Made by a program: the position numbers and the translations under genes
From: WHSO01 sp050485485
Lineage (GTDB): Bacteria; Pseudomonadota; Alphaproteobacteria; SMXQ01
Assembly (NCBI GenBank): GCA_050485485.1
Contig: JBJHBM010000069.1
Location: forward strand, 1 to 7,976
Reading direction: 5' to 3'
DNA: 7,976 nucleotides
Part shown: positions 1 through 6,856 of the stretch, in pieces
Numbering within the stretch: the first letter of the stretch is position 1
How the letters are laid out: every line of letters begins with the position of its first letter
The notes under the pieces: generated by a model
What the model saw: only the letters and a program-made list of their open reading frames with translations
What the model was told of the DNA's origin: nothing
Database searches by the model: none

Positions 1-671
1 TCGTCCGCCGGCGCGCCCGCCAGCGCCAGCGTCGCATCGGCCATGCCCGCCGCCGCCGCGATCACGAGGTCAAGGCCCTTGTCGCGGCCGAGGTTGGAGA
101 GATGGCCGAGGCGCAGGCCCGCACCCACCCCCACCGGGCGTGCGGGCGGCAGGTCCTCCGCCGGCGGCAGGAACGCGGCGTTGGAGACGACGCGGACGCG
201 GCGCACCGCGGGATAGGTCCGCGCGAGGCCGTCCGCCATGCGCGCGCACAGGCAGACGTGGCGCGCGCGCGCACCGGCGACCGCCGCGAGCAGCGCGGCC
301 GCGCGCGTGCGGCGGTCCACGTAGGCGAAGGAATGGTGGTGGACGAACAGCGGGCGGCGGAGCAGGCGGCAGACGGCGGCCACCGCGACGTCATAGAGCG
401 CGCCCGGGCCGCCCGCCGCCGACAGGTACACCGCGCCGGCGCGCGCGCCGAATCCGCCGAGGGCGAGGCGCGCGCAGGCCGCGGCCACCCGTCCCGCGCG
501 GCGCAGGTGGTAGGCCGTCCCGCGCGCGAGGCCGGCGGGCGCGGTGTCGAGGTTGACGACGCGCGCGCGGTCGCGGAGCGCTGCCGAGATCCAGGCCGTG
601 ACCTGGGCGGCCCCGTGGACCGGCGGCGGTAGCGCGCCCACCACCCACACCGTGCGGCCGTCGCGCGCCAC
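1..671 (-). CDS. Glycosyltransferase, GT4 family, partial (C-terminus beyond window)
   Basis: The frame is open for 223 codons from GTG 671 to the window edge. The translation has an N-terminal Rossmann start (TVWVVGALPPPVHG, residues 7-20). The PPPVHG stretch is typical of many cytoplasmic GT4 transferases in polysaccharide loci. A histidine cluster HHHSFAYVD follows at 111-119. The start of the C-terminal donor-binding domain is visible at 189-204 (GHLSNLGRDKGLDLVI), the usual place for the Arg/Lys that contact nucleotide-sugar phosphates. The E-x7-E motif would lie beyond the edge. By family it should transfer a sugar from a nucleotide-sugar to a lipid-linked repeat unit; donor and acceptor cannot be told. 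GTG 671 lies 2 bases after the TAG of the preceding gene, and no ATG is available before the conserved part. A GGGG run 9-12 bases upstream is only a weak ribosome site. The family call is secure; the exact start is likely but not certain. Confidence 0.85.
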   Translation of the reverse strand, partial: MARDGRTVWVVGALPPPVHGAAQVTAWISAALRDRARVVNLDTAPAGLARGTAYHLRRAGRVAAACARLALGGFGARAGAVYLSAAGGPGALYDVAVAAVCRLLRRPLFVHHHSFAYVDRRTRAAALLAAVAGARARHVCLCARMADGLARTYPAVRRVRVVSNAAFLPPAEDLPPARPVGVGAGLRLGHLSNLGRDKGLDLVIAAAAGMADATLALAGAPAD

Positions 672-673
672 GC

Positions 674-1807
674 CTAGAGCCCCGTGAGGCGACGCACGCC
701 CTCGGCGAAGCGGGCGGCGTCGCCGCGGGCGACGAAGCGCGCGGTGCCTTCGGAGAGGCGGCGCCATTCGTCCGCGTCGGCGGCGAGGCGGTGCATCAGG
801 CGGGCGAGGCCCTCGGCGTTGTCGGTCTCGAACAGGTAGCCATCGACGGCACTGCGCACCAGGCTGTCGCGCGCGCCCACCCGGTCGGTGACCAGCACCG
901 GCACGCCCATCGCCAGGGCCTCGTTGACGACGAGGCCCCATTGCTCCTCGAGGCTCGGCAGCACGAGCGCGAGCGAGGTCGCGAGCGTGCGCGCCACCAC
1001 CTCGGCCTGCACGAAACCCGCGAAGCGGATACCTTCGATACCTTGCGCCTCTGCCCGCAACGCGCCCTCGAGCGGCCCCGCGCCGCACAGCACGAGCGGC
1101 CGCGCGGCGTCGCCTGCGAGCGCGCGGTAGCGGCCGTAGGCGTCGATCAGCAGGGCAAGGTTCTTCTTTTCCACGAAGCGCGCGACGGCGGTGAAGTGGC
1201 GCGCCGCGTGGGACGCGCCGGCGGGCGCCGGGGGGCTGCCCGCGAGCGCGCGCACGCGCGCGACCGAAACCGTGTCGTAGCCCTCGGCGATGCGGTCGTC
1301 GCGGAAGCCGAGGAAGCGCATGTAGGCGCGCGTGCGCGCGCCGCCCACCAGCGCGCCGCGATAGGGCAGGTAGAACAGCTTCTTCGCCACCTCGCGCCAA
1401 GCGCTGCGCGGCAGGTCATCGAACTTTGATTCGCTCATGACATAGACGCGCCGCCCGGCGAGCCGCAGCGCGAGCGCCGCGAGGAAGTATTCGGGTTCGC
1501 CCGCGTGGCACATGAAGACGTGGCGCGCGCGGCTCGCGAGCGCGGCGCGGACGAGCCGGACGAAGCGCTCGCCGCGCCTGGTCGCATCGTGGGAGCGGCC
1601 CGGGAACAGGGTGATCTTGCGGAAGCCCTGGCCCGCACCGGTCGGGTCCCAGGCGTAATCGTCGCTGGCCGCCGCGACCTCGATGCCGATCACCTCGCGC
1701 TCGGGGCCGAGCGCCGCCGCGGCCGCCTCGCAGCGGTCCATGTGGTAGGGCCCGAACTGGGCCCACACGAAGGCGACGCGCTCCTTATCCCCCATCGGCT
1801 CCCCCAT
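674..1807 (-). CDS. Glycosyltransferase, GT4 family
   Basis: This 377-residue protein has the length and two-domain GT-B layout of GT4 retaining transferases. The N-terminal domain includes VAFVWAQFGPYHMDR (11-25) and a YVMSESKFDD segment (122-131). The C-terminal donor domain has TAVARFVEKKNLALLIDAY (206-224) with the basic pair K214-K215. It also has LCGAGPLEGAL (240-250) and PSLEEQWGLVVNEALAMGVPVLV (284-306), where E288 and E296 form the E-x7-E motif. No signal peptide or membrane segment is evident, so it should act in the cytoplasm on a membrane-bound acceptor. The EEQWGLVVNEA form of the motif is common in exopolysaccharide and O-antigen loci, but it does not fix the sugar. It starts 4 bases after the upstream gene stops and ends 2 bases before the next start. 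A second in-frame ATG at 1795 (residue 5) is an equally plausible start, preceded by GGGGAG at short spacing. Confidence 0.93.
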   Translation of the reverse strand: MGEPMGDKERVAFVWAQFGPYHMDRCEAAAAALGPEREVIGIEVAAASDDYAWDPTGAGQGFRKITLFPGRSHDATRRGERFVRLVRAALASRARHVFMCHAGEPEYFLAALALRLAGRRVYVMSESKFDDLPRSAWREVAKKLFYLPYRGALVGGARTRAYMRFLGFRDDRIAEGYDTVSVARVRALAGSPPAPAGASHAARHFTAVARFVEKKNLALLIDAYGRYRALAGDAARPLVLCGAGPLEGALRAEAQGIEGIRFAGFVQAEVVARTLATSLALVLPSLEEQWGLVVNEALAMGVPVLVTDRVGARDSLVRSAVDGYLFETDNAEGLARLMHRLAADADEWRRLSEGTARFVARGDAARFAEGVRRLTGL

Positions 1808-1811
1808 CGAC

Positions 1812-2948
1812 CTATGCTAGCCCATCCGCGGCGCACGCGGGGACGCCGAAGAAGCCGCGGTAGAAGGCGAGCGCGGCGTCGGGAGAGAAGCGCGCCGCGA
1901 GGGTGGTGCGCGCGGCGGCGCGCACGCGCGCGGCGAGCGCCGGATCGCGGGCCAGCGCCACCGCCGCCTCGGTCAGCGCGGCCGTGTCGTGGGCGCGGAA
2001 CAGGAAACCGTTGACGCCGTGCTCGAGAAACTCCCCGAGTCCGCCGTAGGCGAGCGAGGCCACCACGGGACAGCCGTGGCTCGCCGCTTCGATGGCGACG
2101 TTTCCGAACGCGTCGAAGTCGGAGTTGAACAGGAGCGCGTCCCACGCCCGGTAGTGGTCGGAGAGGTCCGCGACCCAGCCCTCGAAGCGCACCCGCCCGG
2201 CGAGGCCGAGGTCGGCGGCGCGCGCCGCGAGCGCCGCGCGCAGCGGCCCGTCGCCGCAGATCACGAAGCGCGCCTCGGGCACCGCATGCGCGATCGCGGC
2301 GGCCGCGTCGAGGAACACGTCGAAGCGCTTGCGCGCGATCAGCCAGCCCGCGTTGCCGACCACGAAGTCGCCGTCGCCGAGGCCGAAGCGGCGGCGCGCC
2401 TCGGCGCGCAGGCGCAGGCGCTCGGTCTCGTCGGCGTAGCGGAGCGGATAGCCGTTCGGCACCACCACCGCCTTGCGCGCGAGCCACGGCGCGATCCTGA
2501 GCGCCTCGTCGCGGGTGAAAGCGGTCGGATAGGTGACCGCGTCGAGGCCCCGGCACAGGAGCTCGTAGAACGCGCGCCAGCGCGCCCAGGCGAAGCGCCC
2601 CTCGAAATGGTGGTAGTGGTGCGACAGCACCTTGGGCAACCGCAGCCCCTTCACGGCGGCGAGCGAGGCGGCGCAGGTGCCGGTCACCCAGACGTGGCTC
2701 GCCCCGGTCGCACGCTCCCGCACATGGCGGCGGAAGGCGGGGAAATCGCGCCAGCCGAAGCGGCCGCGGTAGGGGAAGTCGCGGGCCCGCGGGTCGAACG
2801 CCAGCACCCGCGCGCGCGCCGGCCCGAACGGGCGCGGCGTCGCGATGCGAAAATCGAGGCCGTCCGCGGCGAGCCCTTCCATGCAGCGCAACGCCACCTG
2901 CTCCATGCCGCCGAGGTTGGTGCACTGCATGACGTGGAGGACGGTCAT
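1812..2948 (-). CDS. Glycosyltransferase, GT4 family, with D-x7-E variant motif
   Basis: This 378-residue protein has a typical GT4 GT-B architecture. It begins VLHVMQCTNLGGMEQVALRC (3-22), whose GGMEQ loop is the glycine-rich acceptor-side loop of the family. A histidine-rich SHHYHHFEG lies at 109-117. The donor domain carries VVGNAGWLIARKRFDVFLDA (196-215) with R206-K207, then VICGDGPLRAAL (229-240). The usual E-x7-E site reads FNSDFDAFGNVAIEAASHGCPVV (274-296), so the first glutamate is Asp (D279) and the second is E287. Asp there is a recognised minor variant, so I expect the protein to be active, but this was not tested. It should add one sugar to the lipid-linked repeat unit in the cytoplasm. 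It starts 13 bases after the polymerase stop with no clear ribosome site, so translation may depend on coupling. Donor sugar unknown. Confidence 0.93.
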   Translation of the reverse strand: MTVLHVMQCTNLGGMEQVALRCMEGLAADGLDFRIATPRPFGPARARVLAFDPRARDFPYRGRFGWRDFPAFRRHVRERATGASHVWVTGTCAASLAAVKGLRLPKVLSHHYHHFEGRFAWARWRAFYELLCRGLDAVTYPTAFTRDEALRIAPWLARKAVVVPNGYPLRYADETERLRLRAEARRRFGLGDGDFVVGNAGWLIARKRFDVFLDAAAAIAHAVPEARFVICGDGPLRAALAARAADLGLAGRVRFEGWVADLSDHYRAWDALLFNSDFDAFGNVAIEAASHGCPVVASLAYGGLGEFLEHGVNGFLFRAHDTAALTEAAVALARDPALAARVRAAARTTLAARFSPDAALAFYRGFFGVPACAADGLA

Positions 2949-2961
2949 GCGCGGGCCGTAC

Positions 2962-4377
2962 TCATCCGCGCCGGCCGGGTCCGGGCGGCGGCCGAGGCCG
3001 GAAAGCCGCGCCCGGCCGGTCCGGATCCCGCGCCGCGCGGCCCTGCCTGAGCAGCGCGTCCACCACCCGCGAGAAGATCGTCCACAGGATGATCGGCGTC
3101 AGCGAGAACAGCGCGAACTTGGCGATCGAGATGCCGCCGTCGCGATACCACTGAATCGTGAGCGGCAGGAAGATGCAATAGGCCATCACGACGCGCGGAT
3201 TGGCCTGGTTGTTCCAGAACCATCGGTGCACGCGCCCGAGGAACAGCCCGACGAGGCCCATCGTCACGATCAGCCCGACCCAGCCCAGGCTCATCCAGCC
3301 GTCGCCCGGCAGCGAAGGCGTCATGCTGCGGAAATTGCCGAAGTCGTTGAGGTTGATGAGCCGGACCGGCGCGCCGACCGGCTTGTCCTTCCAGATGATG
3401 CGCGGGATCGGCTCGGTGAACAGCTGCAGGTACTGCGTGAAGTAGGTGTAGGTGCCGCTCTTCTCGGGTACCGACCAAAGAATGAAGGCGAGGAACTCGA
3501 AGTTGGCGAAGTCGGGATGGTCGAACTGCTCCCAGAAGTCGCGGGGACGGTCGGCATAGGCGGTCACCGTGGCGACCCGGTTGGTGAGCTGGTTGCCCTC
3601 CACGTAGTCGCGCACGAGGTCGCGGTCCATGCCGAGGTTCTGGAACAGGATCGCGACCGGGATCGCGAGCACGAGGTACTGGATCCGCATCCATCGCCTG
3701 CCGTGGCGGTAGAGGTAGATCATCACCAGCGAGATGAAGGCGGTGATGATGCCCCAGCGGCCCCAGCCGAGGAACGCGCGGTAGCCGATGAACAGCAGGA
3801 ACGGCAGGTAGGCCCACCAGCGGAAATTGAACCGCCACAGCGCGAGCAGGCACAGCGCCCCCGCCATGGCGTGGGCTTCCGCGATGTAGCCCGTGGTGTT
3901 GGTGTAGATGGCGATGCCGGTGGCGAGGTCGCGCGTCATCTGGATGTCGCCCTCGCCGTCGAACGAATGGCCTGCGCTCGCCATCGAGGCGGAATAGAGC
4001 GCCGCCGGCCCCAGCAACAAGGCGACGATGACGAAGGCGCGCTTCTCCGCCACGGTCCACGGCGGCAGGCCCGCGTTCGAGAACTCGGTCGAGCCCCGTC
4101 CCGCCGCCAGGGAGGCGACGGCGAACACCACAAGCCCGACGGAGCTGACCATGAGCGTCAGCATGAAATGGTATTCGTCGGCGGTGTAGCGCATGTAGCG
4201 CCAGATGTTGTCGTAGCCGAAGCCATGGACCATCAGCGGGCGGGCCACGAACACGAGGAAGTGGAAGATCAGGTAGAGCATGAGCGGGTGGAAGAAGCTC
4301 GTGCTGCGCGCGAGCACGAAGGCGAGGCACACGCCCGCGAACACGACCACCTGTATGAACAGCGCAAGCTCGATCAT
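2962..4377 (-). CDS. Probable O-antigen/oligosaccharide repeat-unit polymerase (Wzy-like membrane protein)
   Basis: This 471-residue protein is dominated by hydrophobic segments. Approximate membrane spans are 4-22, 28-50, 72-92, 113-131, 168-181, 187-203, 207-223 and 231-247, with more at 292-301, 363-381, 395-410 and 419-437. A large hydrophilic stretch lies between about 248 and 360. This topology, plus IPRIIWKDKP (324-333) and the GDGWMSLGWVGL segment (358-369), resembles oligosaccharide repeat-unit polymerases, which often carry a P-R-x-x-W-x-[DN]-K-P-type stretch in the periplasmic loop. Such enzymes join undecaprenyl-linked repeat units at the periplasmic face. The C-terminal tail (444-471) is rich in Arg and Pro and probably cytoplasmic. 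Base composition is intermediate between the GC-rich genes to its left and the low-GC gene to its right. Wzy proteins diverge strongly, so an O-antigen ligase or an unrelated membrane protein cannot be excluded. ATG 4377 has no strong ribosome site. Confidence 0.82.
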   Translation of the reverse strand: MIELALFIQVVVFAGVCLAFVLARSTSFFHPLMLYLIFHFLVFVARPLMVHGFGYDNIWRYMRYTADEYHFMLTLMVSSVGLVVFAVASLAAGRGSTEFSNAGLPPWTVAEKRAFVIVALLLGPAALYSASMASAGHSFDGEGDIQMTRDLATGIAIYTNTTGYIAEAHAMAGALCLLALWRFNFRWWAYLPFLLFIGYRAFLGWGRWGIITAFISLVMIYLYRHGRRWMRIQYLVLAIPVAILFQNLGMDRDLVRDYVEGNQLTNRVATVTAYADRPRDFWEQFDHPDFANFEFLAFILWSVPEKSGTYTYFTQYLQLFTEPIPRIIWKDKPVGAPVRLINLNDFGNFRSMTPSLPGDGWMSLGWVGLIVTMGLVGLFLGRVHRWFWNNQANPRVVMAYCIFLPLTIQWYRDGGISIAKFALFSLTPIILWTIFSRVVDALLRQGRAARDPDRPGAAFRPRPPPGPGRRG

Positions 4378-4439
4378 GCGAATGGACCGGGGCCGGGTTT
4401 AGCGAAAATTCTCAAAGGCATGTGACGCCTGCCCGAAAA
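4378..4439 (-). other. 62-base intergenic junction between low-GC glycosyltransferase and polymerase
   Basis: This spacer contains AT-rich sequence next to the low-GC gene (ATTTTCG occurs at both ends of a short segment, at about 4406-4412 and 4434-4440) and then GC-rich sequence (CCCGGCCCCGG) towards the polymerase start. The change in composition occurs inside this spacer. A short AGGC/GCCT inverted repeat is present, but a 4-base stem is too weak to call a terminator. No ribosome site of normal strength is seen before ATG 4377. Confidence 0.4.
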
Positions 4440-5657
4440 TCATGTCTTCTTGCTCCGCGCAGCCAAGGAAATTGCCGCTCGAAAGGCCGACCAAGGTTTG
4501 GTTTCCGCAAACGCGCGAATTGCCCCGCTCTCGATCCGGCCTGTCGTGTGCGCCTCGCAGGCGTCGGAAAGCGCCGCAGCAAGTTGCTCTACATTCCCCG
4601 GCGCGATCACCGAAGCGACCGTGTCGGGGGCCCCGAGGTCCGGGAGCCCCGTATTGTCGGTCCCGATCACAAAGCAACCGGCGCTCAAAGCTTCCAAATA
4701 CACCAGCCCGAACCCCTCGACCAAGGAAGGCATGACGAAAACGTGGGACCGAGCGAGCAAGTCCAGGACTACGTGGCGCGGCTGAGCGCCAAGCACCGTC
4801 ACGTCTTCTCCGGCCAAGCCGCGTATTCCCGGGTCGAGCACCGAAGAAAGCACCGTTAAACGTGCGTTCTTCAGGCCCACGAGCCGCCAAGCCTTGAGAA
4901 GATGGTGCAAGCCCTTTCTCTGGACCCCCTGACCGACAAAAATGAAACGGCACTCTTCACCCGCCTTCAGGGCGGGATCGAACGGCACGGCCGCAGTATC
5001 GCAGCCATAAGGAACGACCGTGATTTTTTCCACGGAACACCCAGCATACACCAATGAACGGGCGGTAAAGGTGCTTGCGGTTATGATGAAGTCCGCGGCT
5101 TGCCATTCGGCATTCTGCATGAGCCGCAGAGATTCGCCTTCGCTTGTGTCCCGCTCGTTTTCCAAAGACCACCGACATTCCGGATGACGCGCCGCGTCCT
5201 TTAACAGTATATCCCTATTAAGCGCGCAAAGAGGATGAAATACAAAAAGACCCTTTATCTTATTGCGAGAAATAGACGCCTCGAATGCGGGCGCCGCATA
5301 ACCACTGTAAAGAAACAAATCCGCTCCGGTACGGTAAGCAACCTTCGCAGCCGCCACGGACAATGCATGATCGACACGTGTCATAGCCTGCCGAGGATTC
5401 ATCCCCAAGCGAGGCGCAAGGGCTTGATAGAAAATTGCCGGAAAATTCCAATTGGCCCGAGCCGACGGCAAACCGTCTATGCGCCGATGTTTAAGACGGG
5501 TGAAGGGAAACACGCCTTGCAGGACGGCCGAATCTGGACAGTAGATATCCGTCACCAAGCGCATCAGCATGTTGCCTTCATGTAAAGCCAGCGGCACCTG
5601 GTAATTGTCTCGGTTCCGGTTGAAGGCGACGACATAAGACAAATTACCGCTCCGCAT
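4440..5657 (-). CDS. Glycosyltransferase, GT4 family, low-GC gene
   Basis: This is a 405-residue protein from ATG 5657. An in-frame TTG at 5714 would add 19 residues (IECSSRASRQSPHQPPQA after the initiator) that look non-conserved, so I prefer the ATG; neither has a good ribosome site. The donor domain shows RFIFVGQGVQRKGLHHLLKA (237-256) with R247-K248. It also shows HVFVMPSLVEGFGLVYLEAL (305-324), where E314 and E322 form the E-x7-E motif of GT4 enzymes. The N-terminal domain starts LSYVVAFNRNRDNYQVPLAL (6-25), and FVFHPLCALNRDILL (138-152) is probably near the acceptor site. Expected role: cytoplasmic sugar transfer to the repeat unit; donor unknown. Composition is the striking point: one 60-base row (5221-5280) has 25 G+C. 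Codons such as CTT, AAT, AGG, ATA and TTA cluster at residues 146-152, unlike the neighbours. It is flanked by gaps of 83 and 62 bases. I infer recent acquisition. Confidence 0.92.
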   Translation of the reverse strand: MRSGNLSYVVAFNRNRDNYQVPLALHEGNMLMRLVTDIYCPDSAVLQGVFPFTRLKHRRIDGLPSARANWNFPAIFYQALAPRLGMNPRQAMTRVDHALSVAAAKVAYRTGADLFLYSGYAAPAFEASISRNKIKGLFVFHPLCALNRDILLKDAARHPECRWSLENERDTSEGESLRLMQNAEWQAADFIITASTFTARSLVYAGCSVEKITVVPYGCDTAAVPFDPALKAGEECRFIFVGQGVQRKGLHHLLKAWRLVGLKNARLTVLSSVLDPGIRGLAGEDVTVLGAQPRHVVLDLLARSHVFVMPSLVEGFGLVYLEALSAGCFVIGTDNTGLPDLGAPDTVASVIAPGNVEQLAAALSDACEAHTTGRIESGAIRAFAETKPWSAFRAAISLAARSKKT

Positions 5658-5740
5658 GGCTTGAGGTGGCTGATGGGGTGATTGCCTACTTGCCCTGGAC
5701 GAGCATTCGATCAAACACCATCTTGTACCCGGTCACGCAT
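5658..5740 (-). other. 83-base intergenic junction upstream of the low-GC glycosyltransferase
   Basis: This spacer lies between the TAG of the GT4 gene at 5741 and the chosen ATG at 5657. In the direction of transcription it holds a 16-codon frame from GTG 5736 to TAG 5686 (VTGYKMVFDRMLVQGK) and, in another frame, the TTG at 5714 that could extend the next gene. No strong ribosome site or terminator hairpin is seen. A TTGATC followed 17 bases later by AAGTAG is a very poor promoter match. It could be a scar from gene replacement; that is inference only. Confidence 0.4.
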
Positions 5741-6856
5741 CTACATGCCCATGCCGTCGAGAATGCCGCGCGCGACCTTTTCCCATGAGAAGGTGTCGAG
5801 CACGTGGCGCTGGCCTTCCTCCCCCATGCGACGCAGCCGGTCGGGGTCGGACATGGCCTCGAGCAGCGTCTCGGCCACCGCCTCGGGCGTGGCGGCGGGG
5901 CAGATGAAGCCGTACCTGCCGCCTTGCGAGATTTCCGGGAAGGCGAAGCGGTCGAGTCCCAGGATCGGCGTCTTGCAGGCGAGCGCCTCCAGATAGACGA
6001 CGCCCCACGGCTCCTGGAGCGCGGGCATGGCGTAGAGCGCGGCGTCGTCGAACAGGCCCTGCAGTTCTTCCCACGAGACGTAGCCGAGCGCGGTCACGCC
6101 GGGAACGCCCGCGGCGAGGCGGCGGTAGTCGTCGTGGCCGACGACCGTGAGGCGGAGTTTCGGGTTCCTCCCGTGGGCGATCTTGAAGGCCTCCAGCAGC
6201 AGCGCGCCGCCCTTGTAGTTCCAGCCGCCCGGAATCTTGGACGAGAACAGGATCTCGCCGTTGGCGTAGTCCTTGGCATGGGCGGCGGGGCGGATGAAAC
6301 CGGTGCTGAGGCCAGAGCCCACCACGGAAATCCTGTCCTCGGGGATGCCGTAGTGCTCGACAAGGTTGCGCTTCACATAGGCGCTGCAGGCGAAGAAACG
6401 GTGGATCTGGGCGTAGGCCGCGCGGTCGAGGTCCTCGACGCACGCCTGGAACGCCGTGAGGCGCGCGCGGTCGCCGTTGCCGATCCGCAGGTCGTAGGTG
6501 AAATCGAGGTAGAGGTCATGGCGCTCCCCCGGCCGCACCGCAGACAGTGGCATATGATGGACGCTCACGTGCAGGATGCGGTCGTTGCCGGCCGCGTCGA
6601 TGCCGGCGCGCGCGAGGCGCGCCGAATGGGCGCGGGCCACGGGGCCGCGCCGGAAGTCCGCGCTGCCGTAGCGCAAGAGGTTGAGGCCGAGCTGCGCGAG
6701 CTTGAGCGGCCTGTTGGGGGTGAGCGCGTTGACCGGCACGACCTCGCAGCCGAGCGCCGCGATCGCGTCGCGGATGTTGCGCGGCGCGCTCGACCAGGTG
6801 CCGCGCTCCAGCGGGTCGCCGTAGCCGACCAGCGTGATGGCCCCGGGTGCCGTCAT
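5741..6856 (-). CDS. Glycosyltransferase, GT4 family
   Basis: This is a 371-residue protein. The frame stays open far upstream inside the GT2 gene, but ATG 6856 is chosen because homology-like sequence (ITLVGYGDPLERGTWSSAPRNI, residues 7-28) begins right after it and it overlaps the GT2 stop as TGATG. An AGGGG stretch lies just 2 bases before the ATG. A GTG one codon upstream is an alternative. The donor domain contains EILFSSKIPGGWNYKGGALLLEAFK (201-225), with K215 in the phosphate-binding position, and AMPALQEPWGVVYLEALACKTPIL (276-299), with E282 and E290 as the E-x7-E pair. The N-terminal half has HVSVHHMPLS (96-105) and FFACSAYVKRNLVEHYGI (154-171). The QEPWGVVYLEALA form is common in cytoplasmic GT4 enzymes. 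It should extend the lipid-linked glycan; the sugar is not deducible. The one-base overlap implies translational coupling, so the two enzymes are probably made in similar amounts. Confidence 0.93.
   Translation of the reverse strand: MTAPGAITLVGYGDPLERGTWSSAPRNIRDAIAALGCEVVPVNALTPNRPLKLAQLGLNLLRYGSADFRRGPVARAHSARLARAGIDAAGNDRILHVSVHHMPLSAVRPGERHDLYLDFTYDLRIGNGDRARLTAFQACVEDLDRAAYAQIHRFFACSAYVKRNLVEHYGIPEDRISVVGSGLSTGFIRPAAHAKDYANGEILFSSKIPGGWNYKGGALLLEAFKIAHGRNPKLRLTVVGHDDYRRLAAGVPGVTALGYVSWEELQGLFDDAALYAMPALQEPWGVVYLEALACKTPILGLDRFAFPEISQGGRYGFICPAATPEAVAETLLEAMSDPDRLRRMGEEGQRHVLDTFSWEKVARGILDGMGM

Noticed and set aside
1201..1345. Runs of alternating GC (for example GCGCGCACGCGCG) as possible Z-DNA or regulatory repeats
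   Set aside because: They lie inside a well-supported coding region rich in Ala and Arg codons and occur throughout the GC-rich genes, so composition explains them.
1690..2925. A 411-codon minus-strand frame overlapping the 1812-2948 glycosyltransferase
   Set aside because: It reads as Arg/Pro/Ala-rich sequence without motifs, while the overlapping frame has complete GT4 signatures. It is a shadow of GC-rich coding DNA.
2945..4330. A 461-codon minus-strand frame over the polymerase gene
   Set aside because: It is out of frame with the hydrophobic, motif-bearing translation and rich in His, Arg and Pro; a shadow frame.
2845..4425. A 526-codon open frame on the + strand opposite the polymerase gene
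   Set aside because: The translation is charged and low-complexity (many Arg, His, Glu, Asp) with no family motif. It mirrors a real membrane protein on the other strand; high GC at third positions removes stops from the antisense frame.
4399..4953. A 184-codon minus-strand frame running from inside the low-GC transferase into the spacer
   Set aside because: It has no recognisable domain, and the other frame over 4440-5657 carries the GT4 motifs.
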